A DNA stretch of 64,000 nt from an uncultured Methanospirillum sp. (GTDB lineage Archaea; Halobacteriota; Methanomicrobia; Methanomicrobiales; Methanospirillaceae). Made by a program: the position numbers and the translations under genes. How positions within the stretch are numbered: position 1 is the first letter of the stretch; each line of letters opens with the position of its first letter. Below the pieces are notes generated by a model. It saw nothing but the letters and a program-made list of their open reading frames with translations. It was not told the DNA's origin and searched no databases. The stretch covers positions 248,001-312,000 of the forward strand of contig NZ_OY764544.1 of NCBI RefSeq assembly GCF_963668475.1, given 5' to 3'. This document shows, one piece after another, positions 9,599 to 17,613 of the stretch.

Positions 9599-9784
9599 TT
9601 TTCTTTAAAATTTACTAATGTCATTGATTCCTAAATCTCTATGAATAATATCTTATTTAAAAATTTAATACAAATGACCTTATTGGCCCTGTTATATTAT
9701 TTTTTCGTATCAACTAAATAAAAATCATCATTCAATTCTCAAATCTTCTTGACCAAATTTGACCATCACCTTCAATATCTCCTT
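9599..9784. other. Intergenic after helicase
   Basis: AT-rich sequence with T-runs just after the helicase stop, plausibly its terminator. No gene is seen before the first degenerate repeat at 9785. Confidence 0.4.
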
Positions 9785-9838
9785 ACCAATTGGCATTTTC
9801 CAAGACCTCTCTCTCAATACTCCCAGATTATCTCTCAG
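9785..9838 (-). repeat. Degenerate dispersed repeat, copy 1 of 5
   Basis: Begins CCAATTGGCATTTTCCAAGA on the plus strand. On the minus strand it reads ENANW-stop-GDIEGDG, matching the decayed peptide motif [ED]NA[ND]W-x-GD[IS] found in the other copies. This is a short, heavily eroded copy. Confidence 0.5.
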
Positions 9839-9889
9839 AACAATCAGTCAATCCCAGGCAGGAAACTCACACCCGGACTATTACCCCGG

Positions 9890-10190
9890 TACAGAGCAGC
9901 ATCATAAAAATAGAGAACTCCCTATCCAGTGAACCGTGGTAAAATAACCCCCGAACCCTGTCCCGGGATAGCACAGACCTCCGGTGTAAACAAGACAAGC
10001 CATCATTCAACAGACCGGATATACTCCCAAAACCATCCCCAGATTTAGCCCCTCTCATCTCCCGGACTATGTGGCATACCCTGACTCATCCTCTGAACTA
10101 TCCCTTAACCAGTAGGCATTGTCAGAAGAACTCGTTATCAATAGATCGGGAACCCCTTCTGACCGTTCAACCCCACCACCCAAAAACCAG
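9890..10190. repeat. ~300-bp direct duplication, copy A
   Basis: Closely matches 12222-12520 in the same orientation. Shared landmarks in order are: an AGAGCA[GT]CATCATA module, GCACAGACCTCCGGTGTAAA, CAAGCCATCATTCAACAGAC, CTCTCATCTCC, GTGGCATACCCTGACTCATC and CTGAACTATCCC. The central ~150 bp look about 90% identical by eye. It includes dispersed-repeat copy 2 (10081-10180). No intact coding frame spans it. Confidence 0.75.
10081..10180 (-). repeat. Degenerate dispersed repeat, copy 2 of 5
   Basis: Minus-strand translation gives GVPDLLITSSSDNAYW and then RDSSEDESGYAT before a stop. It is nearly parallel to copy 3 at 12420-12520. It lies within duplication copy A. Confidence 0.6.
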
Positions 10191-10227
10191 ACACCGGTCA
10201 TACCTTTCACCCCTGGGCTATCACACC

Positions 10228-10290
10228 GGAAGGGAGCAGTATCATAGAATAAAGAACTCCCATTCTAGTGATCCGTGGTTTATTGAGGGC
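10228..10290. repeat. Third copy of the 60-bp 'agaactccc' module
   Basis: GGAGCAGTATCATAGAATAA then AGAACTCCCATTCTAGTGAT and CCGTGGTTTATTGAG closely match the module at 9891-9945 and 12222-12283. The three copies lie in the same orientation. No function is apparent. Confidence 0.65.
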
Positions 10291-10329
10291 ATTGCAATTG
10301 CCACTTAATCCTGACCCGGGGTTTAAAGT

Positions 10330-10980
10330 ATTCATTCATTCGTTTTTGACCACCTTCACCGGAATGACCGATCTCGTAAATTCCACCCTGAGCAATTACG
10401 AACTTTCGAAGATCAGATCGACGACGAGGACCGAACAGCCATCGAGGCGAAATAGTCCCGCTCCCGACCCCGACACCCCAAGACCTCGCCAACCGTTGGA
10501 TAGGATATGCGATCGGGATCATCATGGGCCGGTTCATCCCCGGTGAAGAGGGGCACTCGGCTGTGGAATCGTGGACACAATCCATACCTTCACTCCTGAA
10601 ACCGAGAAATCATTCCATGATCTCACCAATGCTGACGCGGTGACGGTTCACGAAGAAAGCCACCCTGATAACCTGGGTGAGAAGATCCTCACTGCCCAGA
10701 CCCTGATGCTCGGAGAAGAACCGGCCCCGGAGATCCTGGAGGTACTGGGTGGTGATATGGCAACCGGAGCGGGAAGCACTTGTGAAGGCTCTCGTGGACT
10801 ATGAGAACCTACATCCCATTATCACGAAGGTCATTCAACAGACCGACGAGACCGGAAAGACCGTCTGGTGGAAACCGGAGCTTGATGACGAAGTGATCCT
10901 GAATATGGCCCCCTCTGGGAACTCTTCCCATCATGGAAGGCTGAACCGGTGAAGATCTGGAAAAAATGATCGCGATAACG
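10330..10980 (+). pseudogene. Fragment resembling PglX-type (BREX-like) adenine methyltransferase C-terminus
   Basis: Several frames together read as one protein. First comes FHPEQLRTFEDQIDDEDRTA. Next is WIGYAIGIIMGRFIPGEEG, similar to the SYAVG..FGR block I associate with PglX proteins. Then FTPETEKSFHDLTNADAVTV with LGEKILTAQTLMLGEEPAPE, then a stretch ending WWKPELDDEVILNMAP. A one-base shift at ~10911 continues it as PLWELFPSWKAEPVKIWKK. The order (GYA-GR block, ...DDE-V-N-APLW-L-PSW...W) fits the C-terminal part of large PglX-like methyltransferases. At least three frame disruptions and an in-frame stop show it is dead. The N-terminal catalytic part is absent. Confidence 0.5.
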
Positions 10981-11128
10981 TACGATCTCATTGACTGACT
11001 GCAGTCAACGTGGTAAATGTAGGCTCGAAAATCTTGGTAGTGATCTCTCATCGGTGAAATGAGAGTTCAGGATCCAATGATCTGAAGTCACCATCACTAC
11101 TTGGGGATCACTAATCCCTCAAGGCCCA

Positions 11129-11827
11129 TTACCAGAACCCTTTCTCTCTTACCCGTTCTACAAACTCTGTCTCATCCGGGATGGCCGCTTCAAGATCAGG
11201 GACTGATGCAAGCAATCGCTCAGATACCTCCTCAATGAGAGAGATATCAGGCTCATCAAGGATAGTATAATCTGATATGAGATCAAGGAGTTTCCAGGGT
11301 ACGGACGAAATTCTACTCCTGACTCCGGAATCAACCATCTCTGCAATCCGGGCAATACGAAGAAGACAGAACCATCTCCCGTCATACTGGATTCTCCGGG
11401 TCAGGTCATCAGGACTATCATCACTTGACGACATAGTAACCTGATATCCGGCCAGTTCCTTTAGAAAAAGGAGGATATCAAGGAGATATGACTCCTGCCG
11501 GTGAGTAGGAAGCAGGTTCTCCATCATCCCTATCCTTCGGAGATAATTCGGGGTTTTGGCTATCTGGTCACGGTCAGCCAGATCTACTTTTCTTCCACAT
11601 ATCTCTTCGAGCTCATGGATCATCTCCAGGTATCCGGAGTATGTGTGGGGGGTATCAGGATCATACGTAATCATGATATCAATATCACTGTCTGCCCTGA
11701 GTGTTCCTCTGACTGCAGACCCGAAAAAGGCAAAAGAAACAAGGTGATATTTCTCACAAAATTCGGAGATCTGCTCACGGGTAATCGGGAGATCAGGGGG
11801 AACGGGGGAGATATCAGGATCTTTCAT
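11129..11827 (-). CDS. Fused MNT nucleotidyltransferase-HEPN-like protein, HEPN motif lost
   Basis: A 232-residue protein. Residues ~15-95 are a minimal nucleotidyltransferase (MntA family) with GSAVRGTLRADSDIDIMI: G36-S37 and the metal pair D48-x-D50. The C-terminal ~130 residues are helical and align in pattern with HepT-type HEPN proteins (LLRIARIAEM..., VPWKLLDLISDY..., SLIEEVSERLL...). The Rx4-6H RNase motif expected after the VPW helix is missing: DLISDYTILDEPD stands where RN...H would be. In HepT/MntA systems MntA AMPylates the HEPN RNase. Here both are in one chain and the toxin half looks catalytically dead, so it may be an orphan antitoxin or relic. It sits among eroded genes. Confidence 0.7.
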   Translation of the reverse strand: MKDPDISPVPPDLPITREQISEFCEKYHLVSFAFFGSAVRGTLRADSDIDIMITYDPDTPHTYSGYLEMIHELEEICGRKVDLADRDQIAKTPNYLRRIGMMENLLPTHRQESYLLDILLFLKELAGYQVTMSSSDDSPDDLTRRIQYDGRWFCLLRIARIAEMVDSGVRSRISSVPWKLLDLISDYTILDEPDISLIEEVSERLLASVPDLEAAIPDETEFVERVREKGFW

Positions 11828-11905
11828 GGATAATGAATAACCATACTATTCTATCGATAATGGATGTTCGCGGGGTTAGTCTGGTTACTTTCTCAATACT
11901 CACAA

Positions 11906-12115
11906 TTAAGAGTATCGTCGATATTTGGCAGCGACTCTTCTTTTTTTGATCCCCTTTACGCTTCGGAGTATCGAGAGAGGGATACCTTCAGGCAAATGGG
12001 CAGACAGTGTCAGCCCAAACTGAGGATAGGCTGTATAGAACTGACGATAGAGCTTTACTGACCGGTAAGAACATCCATCTCCCTGAGGGAGACGGCTCGT
12101 AAGATCCTGTAGCAT
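11906..12115 (-). pseudogene. DUF1016 (YhcG-type) N-terminal domain fragment
   Basis: The minus-strand frame reads MLQDLTSRLPQGDGCSYRSV, then KLYRQFYTAYPQFGLTLSAH. This matches the DUF1016 N-terminal signature (L...L...G.GFS..NL..MRQFY.AYP....LSA.L). Intact proteins are ~330-370 residues with a C-terminal PD-(D/E)xK nuclease. Only ~50 residues of the family remain here, and no nuclease part follows. Confidence 0.55.
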
Positions 12116-12221
12116 ATGATCACCACACGATACCGATCTTATCCTTTCTGTTCGAACTCCTGAATATCATACCCGATAAGCCAGATTCTAACGGTCAGGG
12201 AACAGTTAACTAGATACACCA

Positions 12222-12520
12222 CCGGGACAGAGCATCATCATAGAATAGAGAACTCCCATTCCGGTGAACCGTAGTTTATTGAGAGAAGGTTCTATTGTTT
12301 CATGAATAGCACAGACCTCCGGTGTAAACCAGACAAGCCATCATTCAACAGACCTGATATACTCCCCGAACCATCCCCGGATTTTACCCCTCTCATCTCC
12401 CCGGATTATGTGGCATACCCTGACTCATCCTCTGAACTATCCCCACACCAATCGGCATTGTCAGAAGCACCTGTTATCAATACATCGGGAAACCCTCCTG
12501 ACTGTTCAAATTCACCACTT
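12222..12520. repeat. ~300-bp direct duplication, copy B
   Basis: The direct-repeat partner of 9890-10190, about 2.3 kb away. The order of landmarks is the same, but the spacer between the AGAACTCCC module and GCACAGACCTCCGG differs. It contains dispersed-repeat copy 3. Confidence 0.75.
12420..12520 (-). repeat. Degenerate dispersed repeat, copy 3 of 5
   Basis: Minus-strand translation reads GGFPDVLITGASDNADWCGD then SSEDESGYAT. This is the best-preserved peptide version of the repeat. It is in one open frame with copy 4 (frame 12406-12744). Confidence 0.6.
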
Positions 12521-12660
12521 GATATCCCGGATGTAACCCCTTTCATCTCTTCCGGGCTCATCCGCTTACCCGGACTCGTATTTCCTGCCACGGTATGTTC
12601 GAACTCACTCACCCGGGCTGGTAGTATGATTGTTAGATGACGTGAGGGACTAGACCCGGA

Positions 12661-12720
12661 AATATCCCCTCGCCAATCAGTATTTTCAGGAGAGATCACT
12701 ATCACTACACCCGGGAAGTT
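12661..12720 (-). repeat. Degenerate dispersed repeat, copy 4 of 5
   Basis: Minus-strand translation reads NNFPGVVIVISPENTDWRGD then ISGSS, parallel to copy 3 and in the same frame. Confidence 0.55.
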
Positions 12721-12921
12721 ATTCTGATACTTCAGACCAACCACAGGAAACCAGGCTCCCGAAATACCTCTCGGCCCGTCAGCGATAGCCGGGCAATATA
12801 CTCACTCCCGGGATGAATCGTTCTTTCAAATAACGTATGAATAAAAGAGGAATTTCAAATTTTATGAAGATTATCGGATAATATGAACTTGGAATCTTGA
12901 TGATTACATTTTATAGAATAT

Positions 12922-13143
12922 TTATCCATGTTCCGGGATAGCAAATACAGAAGCATATGCCTCTTGTTTTGGAATTGACAACCCATCCTCTAAAAGACCC
13001 TGAATGTGAAATTCCATCGCTTCTATCATATTCTCTTCAGCTTCTTCTTTTGTCTTTCCTGTTGCAATGCAACCAGGAAGATCCGGAGCATATGCTGAAT
13101 AGTTATCCCCTGCTTTTTCGACAACAATTAAGAATTTATACAT
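12922..13143 (-). CDS. hicB: HicB-family antitoxin
   Basis: A 73-residue protein with the HicB beta-strand and helix core: MYKFLIVVEKAGDNYSAYAP, DLPGC, GKTKEEAEENMIEAMEFHI. It is short, with no C-terminal DNA-binding extension, so DNA binding may depend on a partner or dimer surface. Its ATG overlaps the hicA stop by one base (TAATG), so the two are translationally coupled with the toxin gene first, as is common for hicAB. It neutralises the HicA RNase and usually represses its own operon. Confidence 0.85.
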   Translation of the reverse strand: MYKFLIVVEKAGDNYSAYAPDLPGCIATGKTKEEAEENMIEAMEFHIQGLLEDGLSIPKQEAYASVFAIPEHG

Positions 13144-13337
13144 TATTCATCACTTTTTAATCCTGCTTGTTTCTGAATACTTATCCATGTCCCTGGTGAT
13201 ACCGAATCAGAAGGATGGCCTGCAATAGTGACCCTGCCAGGTCTATCCGGGTGTTTATATTGGCGATGACTTCCTTTTGTTGCAACAAGAAACCATCCCT
13301 CCTGCTCAATGAGTCGGATTACATCTTTTACTTTCAT
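13143..13337 (-). CDS. hicA: HicA-family toxin (mRNA interferase)
   Basis: A 64-residue protein with the double-stranded-RNA-binding-like HicA fold: VKDVIRLIEQEGWFLVATKG, then SHRQYKHP, with catalytic His24, and VTIAGHPSDSVSPGTWISIQ. HicA cleaves mRNA and arrests growth when free of HicB. The length is close to that of most HicA proteins, and the gene is apparently intact, unlike the eroded neighbours. Confidence 0.88.
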   Translation of the reverse strand: MKVKDVIRLIEQEGWFLVATKGSHRQYKHPDRPGRVTIAGHPSDSVSPGTWISIQKQAGLKSDE

Positions 13338-13380
13338 GAATTATTCTACTCATCCACACAATAGTGTACCTATTCTTTTC

Positions 13381-13425
13381 ACTTACGTAAGTTCCATAGA
13401 AATCGATTCAATAAATATATTGCTC
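13381..13425 (-). promoter_or_regulatory. hicAB promoter with palindromic operator
   Basis: A perfect 12-bp palindrome ACTTACGTAAGT (13381-13392) lies 44 bp upstream of hicA. A TATA-like stretch (CAATATATTTATTG on the minus strand, ~13411-13425) sits about 25 bp further out. The palindrome would therefore cover the transcription start, which fits autorepression by HicB-HicA. Confidence 0.5.
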
Positions 13426-13620
13426 TGATACATGGACTCCATGATATCATGCTGATGTCGGCCTGGATCCTTCTTTAATTCTCATATTCACGGCAGTATT
13501 AGAGTTTATCCCATACAACCTATCCATGGCATCTCTTTATTCTTCTTCACTTTGAGGCCTTGCTCCAGAACCGGGACTGTAGTTTGTCCCATAACCCTCT
13601 ACAACATCTCCGGCGAGCCT

Positions 13621-13710
13621 CATGATATATCATCACACAAATTGGCATTTTCAGGAGATCTCTCTCTCAATACATCCGGGAAATCCTTCTAACTGTTCAA
13701 ACTCATCAGC
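13621..13710 (-). repeat. Degenerate dispersed repeat, copy 5 of 5
   Basis: The plus strand reads TTGGCATTTTCAGGAGATCT then CTCTCAATACATCCGGGAAA. The minus strand reads EGFPG... in one frame and ENANLCDDIS in another, so it carries at least one frameshift relative to copies 3 and 4. Nothing else recognisable lies in 13426-13950. Confidence 0.55.
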
Positions 13711-13950
13711 CAGAATACATCTCAATCTCATCAACAAATCCAGACAGGTAATTTCCCAAGAATTTTATTATGTAACTGGACCCCCTGATCCTACGAGTAT
13801 TCTCTATCCTAGTTGAACCAACTCCGGAGCTCTTCATTAGTTCCCCCAAAACCCGGACTTCCATTCAGTATCCTCCCCTCAATACCAATAAATCTTACCT
13901 CCTAATATCCCGGATTCATACACTGATCCATATCGATACATCAATGTAAT

Positions 13951-15438
13951 ATGAGTCCCTATTCTCACTCACGTGAGGGTATGGATCCTGGAGATTTCAC
14001 TGAAAAGATCCCTGATGACAGAAGCATACTTGTCGTATCTGATGTTCATCTGGGCGGGGTAGAAGGGCCTGAAACAATAAACCGGATGCTTAATTTCCTG
14101 GACAAGATAGAGTCCGGGACAGCGAAGGTTGTCTGTCATCCACAGGAGCAGGAAGAGGGCAGCACACCGGTCACGAAAACGCTCCTTCCTCCTTCAAAAA
14201 TTATCTTACTCGGAGATATCCTGGATCTGTGGAACCCACGACATCAGGATCGCAACTATGCCTTCCTCGACGGTCTCATCTTTTTCCTGAAACTGCAGAA
14301 GATAGAGAGCGATATCATCTATGTCACCGGAAACCACGACGAGGATTCAGGCGAACCGGTGTACTCATACGGAGCAGATACACCAGGCAAAAGCAACCCG
14401 GCGTATAGCATCTACACCCTTTTCAAGGGACTGCACGGGAAGATAGAAAGTCTGAAGATTGCCTGGAATCCGGACCATATTCTTGAGTTGAGTCCCAGGC
14501 ATTATCCTGCAACCTCAACCCAGGGACATGTACATGGCCTCAACGCAGGAGGAGTCCATTATGTCTTCGTGCATGGCCAGCAGTTTGACAAACAGCAGGT
14601 CACCTACTCCATCAGCCAGGCAATAGGATTCAGATTTGATATCATAGACTCAATACAGGAGATCCTCAACTGTTCGATCGTCAGAGAAGTCCGGAAATCT
14701 GTCCCAATACTCTCCTTTATCGGATTCTATGCAGTACTGAACATCCTGGCCATCATCCTCCCGGTCTTCTTCAAGAGCGACGGGCTTACCTGGCTCTACT
14801 GGATCGTCGGAGTGGTCTTTGCCGTCACATTGTTTGTACTATCAGTTAAAGGTGTTCAGACATTTGGATTTACCATGAAGGATCTGCCCTCATCATCACT
14901 CCTCTTCAAAGCCTGCCTTGGTATCTGCATCGGCGAGATAGTCCTGATAGGCATTGGCAGTTACTTCCTCTCGTGGGGGGTACTCAATGACCTGTATCTC
15001 ATCGGCATGGTGGTGTTTCTCTGGCTCCTGTTCATATTCATCATTCCGGTGATGTATGGAGCACTCAGTACCTGGATGTACAGCACATTTTTTAGTGCAA
15101 AAAATTACGATGTGAAAGGTGTCTATGAAGACGCATTAAAGAGTGAGAAGTACACCTACAACGCCGAGGTCCTGATCTTCGGCCATACCCATATTCCCGG
15201 AACATATCCCAATACCGATGATGATATCAGAACCCAGGGGAGAAAAGCAGACGGGAAACCGACACTTCTGATCAACACCGGTGCATGGGTGAGAAATGAG
15301 AATGGGATAGATGACAGTTTTGCGTATATTGACAACCGGGGTGTTGCACTCATGAAGTGGAACGATACAACCCGGGATATCTCATGCACGAAGTACTTCC
15401 CGAAAGAGATCATCAAGAAGCGGTCCGGGAGAGAGTGA
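13951..15438 (+). CDS. Calcineurin-like metallophosphatase interrupted by a membrane domain
   Basis: A 495-residue protein. The two-metal phosphoesterase motifs occur in order: DVHLG (D31, H33), GDILDLW (~91), GNHDED (~128), a VHG motif (FVHGQQFD, ~208) and GHTH (~411). Between the last two lie four strongly hydrophobic segments (~250-375), for example SFIGFYAVLNILAIILPVFF and YLIGMVVFLWLLFIFIIPVM. The catalytic fold must reassemble around a membrane anchor, with both halves on the same, probably cytoplasmic, side. The substrate is unknown; lipid-linked or nucleotide phosphoesters are plausible. The start follows a Met preceded by an AT-rich leader. The gene stands alone. Confidence 0.85.
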   Translation: MSPYSHSREGMDPGDFTEKIPDDRSILVVSDVHLGGVEGPETINRMLNFLDKIESGTAKVVCHPQEQEEGSTPVTKTLLPPSKIILLGDILDLWNPRHQDRNYAFLDGLIFFLKLQKIESDIIYVTGNHDEDSGEPVYSYGADTPGKSNPAYSIYTLFKGLHGKIESLKIAWNPDHILELSPRHYPATSTQGHVHGLNAGGVHYVFVHGQQFDKQQVTYSISQAIGFRFDIIDSIQEILNCSIVREVRKSVPILSFIGFYAVLNILAIILPVFFKSDGLTWLYWIVGVVFAVTLFVLSVKGVQTFGFTMKDLPSSSLLFKACLGICIGEIVLIGIGSYFLSWGVLNDLYLIGMVVFLWLLFIFIIPVMYGALSTWMYSTFFSAKNYDVKGVYEDALKSEKYTYNAEVLIFGHTHIPGTYPNTDDDIRTQGRKADGKPTLLINTGAWVRNENGIDDSFAYIDNRGVALMKWNDTTRDISCTKYFPKEIIKKRSGRE

Positions 15439-16045
15439 GTGATCCCGGGATTTGAGATTATCCCTTTTTGCTAGGGACCGGGTAAACTGGCCCGGGATAG
15501 TCATGAAATAGTGATCCGATGTTCAGGTACCCTCCTGTCCGGCGATTAGTTGGGAATGTAGTACGATATAATTTATCGTGAGGTATTGCATCAAATATTG
15601 GGCTAATGCCGGTGTTGACGCATGGAAATTAGCAGGACCCGGGAGATTAGGGATATCTCCATACAGTAGATGATGGAAAAAGAAGAGAATCATATATACC
15701 AGGAATACCGGCATACCTGAGATGAAATAACCGGTATCAGGCGTTCACAATATCAGGTAGGTATACAGATAGCACTGTAGAATTTCTTCACGGTATCAAG
15801 TCTTCAATATTTTTCCAGAAAAAATAGTCCCATTCTTCACGATTGTGAAAAATCATATTAGACACGGCTCTTATCTCCGGTTGCATTTATCTGTAAACCC
15901 TGGAGATTCAAGATACCATTCGATACCAACTATTTGGCTCGTATATCTGGTTTATCTTCATATTCTCATGCAAGGTGGGCACTTATGCTACAATAATTAT
16001 GGTATTATTGGATGACAATGAATGAAAAAGGGAAAAAAGTCCTGG
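15439..16045. other. Intergenic; holds one repeat copy
   Basis: About 600 bp with no convincing gene. It contains copy 1 of the 'caggcgttcaca' repeat (15728-15836). The short open frames are not protein-like. Confidence 0.5.
15728..15836 (+). repeat. 'caggcgttcaca' intergenic repeat, copy 1
   Basis: It shares CAGGCGTTCACA[AT]TATC, then GAT[AG]GCACT[GA]TAGA, then CA[AC]TATT[TC]TTCCAGA with 22148-22250. Spacing is the same and identity is roughly 70% by eye. Both copies are in intergenic DNA in the same orientation. Confidence 0.55.
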
Positions 16046-16264
16046 TTATTCCAGGGGAAGATCATCTATTCCTTCTTCATACGTAAAGACATCATTAATA
16101 TCAACGTTGAAGACTCGTGCAATTCGATATCCAATAAGTAAAGAAGGATAATATTTTCCTTTTTCAATAGAAATTATGGTATTTCGGGTAACCCCGACTA
16201 ACTGTGCAAGTGTCTCCTGGGTCATATCATACTCAGCCCGGAAGACTTTTATTCTGTTTTTCAT
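16046..16264 (-). CDS. XRE-family HTH transcription regulator
   Basis: A 72-residue protein that is almost only a helix-turn-helix: MKNRIKVFRAEYDMTQETLA, QLVGVTRNTIISIEKGKYYP, ending in an acidic tail. It belongs to the Cro/C1-like group often encoded directly after a DUF2178 membrane protein. Its ATG is 12 bp after the stop of the DUF2178 gene on the same strand, so the two are co-transcribed. It probably regulates its own cluster. Confidence 0.85.
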   Translation of the reverse strand: MKNRIKVFRAEYDMTQETLAQLVGVTRNTIISIEKGKYYPSLLIGYRIARVFNVDINDVFTYEEGIDDLPLE

Positions 16265-16275
16265 ATTGAATGTGA

Positions 16276-16854
16276 CTAGTATTTTCGACGGTAGTATAAA
16301 TAAAAAGAACCATAGACTAAAAGAAGAAATATTAAAAGAGATCCACCGATTCTAGCCATCAGATCATATTCATAGTATGGCCGCAATCCTTCCTGCCAGA
16401 ATGTTGCATACGATCCTGCATCCTGGTATGTCATATCTTCGATATTCCTGATAAGATATGATCTCAAGGTTGGATTCGAGATATCCAGAGGATTAAGATA
16501 CTGTATGGTCACTGACATTGATCGTGTATTATCATCATTGGTAACAATATGTCCGTTTATTTTTGGAATATATGCAGAACTTACTGAAAGAGAAAACAGA
16601 ATTGATGTAATTATAATACCGGTTACAAACAAAACCTCAAGGGTTCTCATAGCAGCATCTCCATGAATACGCTGATTAAGTTCATCATCCAGGATTGGAG
16701 ATACAATCTTGCGACCGGAATATCCCACAATTACTGCCAGAGGAATAATTATTAACGGAATCCAGATGAGTCCTGATATAATTGACCATCCTACCATTAT
16801 TCCTGCCAGAATTGCTATTCCAATAATCCATACCACATAATGAATATATTTCAT
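16276..16854 (-). CDS. DUF2178-like four-helix membrane protein
   Basis: A 192-residue protein with four hydrophobic helices: VVWIIGIAILAGIMVGW, LIWIPLIIIPLAVIVGYSG, LEVLFVTGIIITSILFSL and GGSLLIFLLLVYGSFYLYYR. An extracellular loop of ~70 residues lies between helices 3 and 4. The DDELNQRIHGDAA segment between helices 2 and 3 matches the DUF2178 pattern, though such proteins are usually ~130 residues, so the loop is an expansion. It overlaps the preceding gene by 4 bp and is followed by an XRE regulator. Function is unknown; such pairs may sense the membrane state. Confidence 0.7.
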   Translation of the reverse strand: MKYIHYVVWIIGIAILAGIMVGWSIISGLIWIPLIIIPLAVIVGYSGRKIVSPILDDELNQRIHGDAAMRTLEVLFVTGIIITSILFSLSVSSAYIPKINGHIVTNDDNTRSMSVTIQYLNPLDISNPTLRSYLIRNIEDMTYQDAGSYATFWQEGLRPYYEYDLMARIGGSLLIFLLLVYGSFYLYYRRKY

Positions 16855-17492
16855 ACTGATCGCTGTGTCAGGATAAAACGGGATGTTCCAGAAAAAAATA
16901 TGCCCGGTTTCTGATCTGAATTAGATAAGGGGCTTATGAATGAAGCAGTCACCTCGTATAAATTAGGAGAAAGATCTGAACTGTTGGCAGTCCATGACCA
17001 CCGGTGAACTGGATTATCATCTGCAAAAACCCTGGTATATCCCATCAATCCTAAAAATGATTTAAAGGTTGTTTTAGAACTAAATTCGTCAGTTCTCTCT
17101 GTAAAAGCCGGGGTAATTTTTAGACTGATAATACTTCCTGACTGTAAATTTGTTGTTCCTGAAATCACGATCTGATCTCCGGCCTGAACATCTCTCACAG
17201 AATTAAGACTGATATACAGAGATGAAATTGAATCTGGAGTATTTGGCAGAGTATCTGAAGAATTGTTATATCCGCCGGTGGACACCTGCTCATAATAAAC
17301 TGAGGTATCATCTGACGATGAATCATTATATGGTGAAGAAATATCATCTGGTCTGTCAGGTAGAGTTGAGATAGAGAGTGTGGATAAGACGATTACCGCA
17401 CCAATTAAAACGAGAAGAATCGTTGCTCCAATTGCAACAGATTTGTATACTCTTTTTACTGACATTCCTGGTGTTCTGCGTGAAGGAACCAA
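16851..17492 (-). CDS. Membrane-anchored exported protein, DUF3821-like domain
   Basis: A 213-residue protein. After a basic N-terminus there is one membrane anchor (VAIGATILLVLIGAVIVLST), then a Ser/Asn/Asp-rich linker of ~60 residues, and a beta-rich domain beginning ISLNSVRDVQAGDQIVISGT. That 'vGD-ivIsGtT' strand pattern is shared with the neighbouring 17614-18426 product and with DUF3821-type archaeal surface proteins. The gene overlaps the DUF2178 gene by 4 bp and forms a three-gene operon with it and the XRE regulator. Role unknown. Confidence 0.65.
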   Translation of the reverse strand: MVPSRRTPGMSVKRVYKSVAIGATILLVLIGAVIVLSTLSISTLPDRPDDISSPYNDSSSDDTSVYYEQVSTGGYNNSSDTLPNTPDSISSLYISLNSVRDVQAGDQIVISGTTNLQSGSIISLKITPAFTERTDEFSSKTTFKSFLGLMGYTRVFADDNPVHRWSWTANSSDLSPNLYEVTASFISPLSNSDQKPGIFFSGTSRFILTQRSV

Positions 17493-17613
17493 TATTTTCC
17501 GAGGAGATGTATTATTGGTTATCCGAAGATCCTTCTGTTCAATTTCATTTATGAATAGATAAAGGTGGTTAATATAGTCTAGTTGAATTGGTCAAACTTG
17601 ACATAGAAACCAA

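Noticed and set aside
10069-10546. Plus-strand frames over the duplicated repeats
   Set aside because: Their frames are not shared between repeat copies and the composition (Pro/His/Ser-rich) is not protein-like.
15523-15714. Minus-strand 63-codon frame after the metallophosphatase
   Set aside because: No homology or ribosome site; the hydrophobic start is due to AT-rich sequence.
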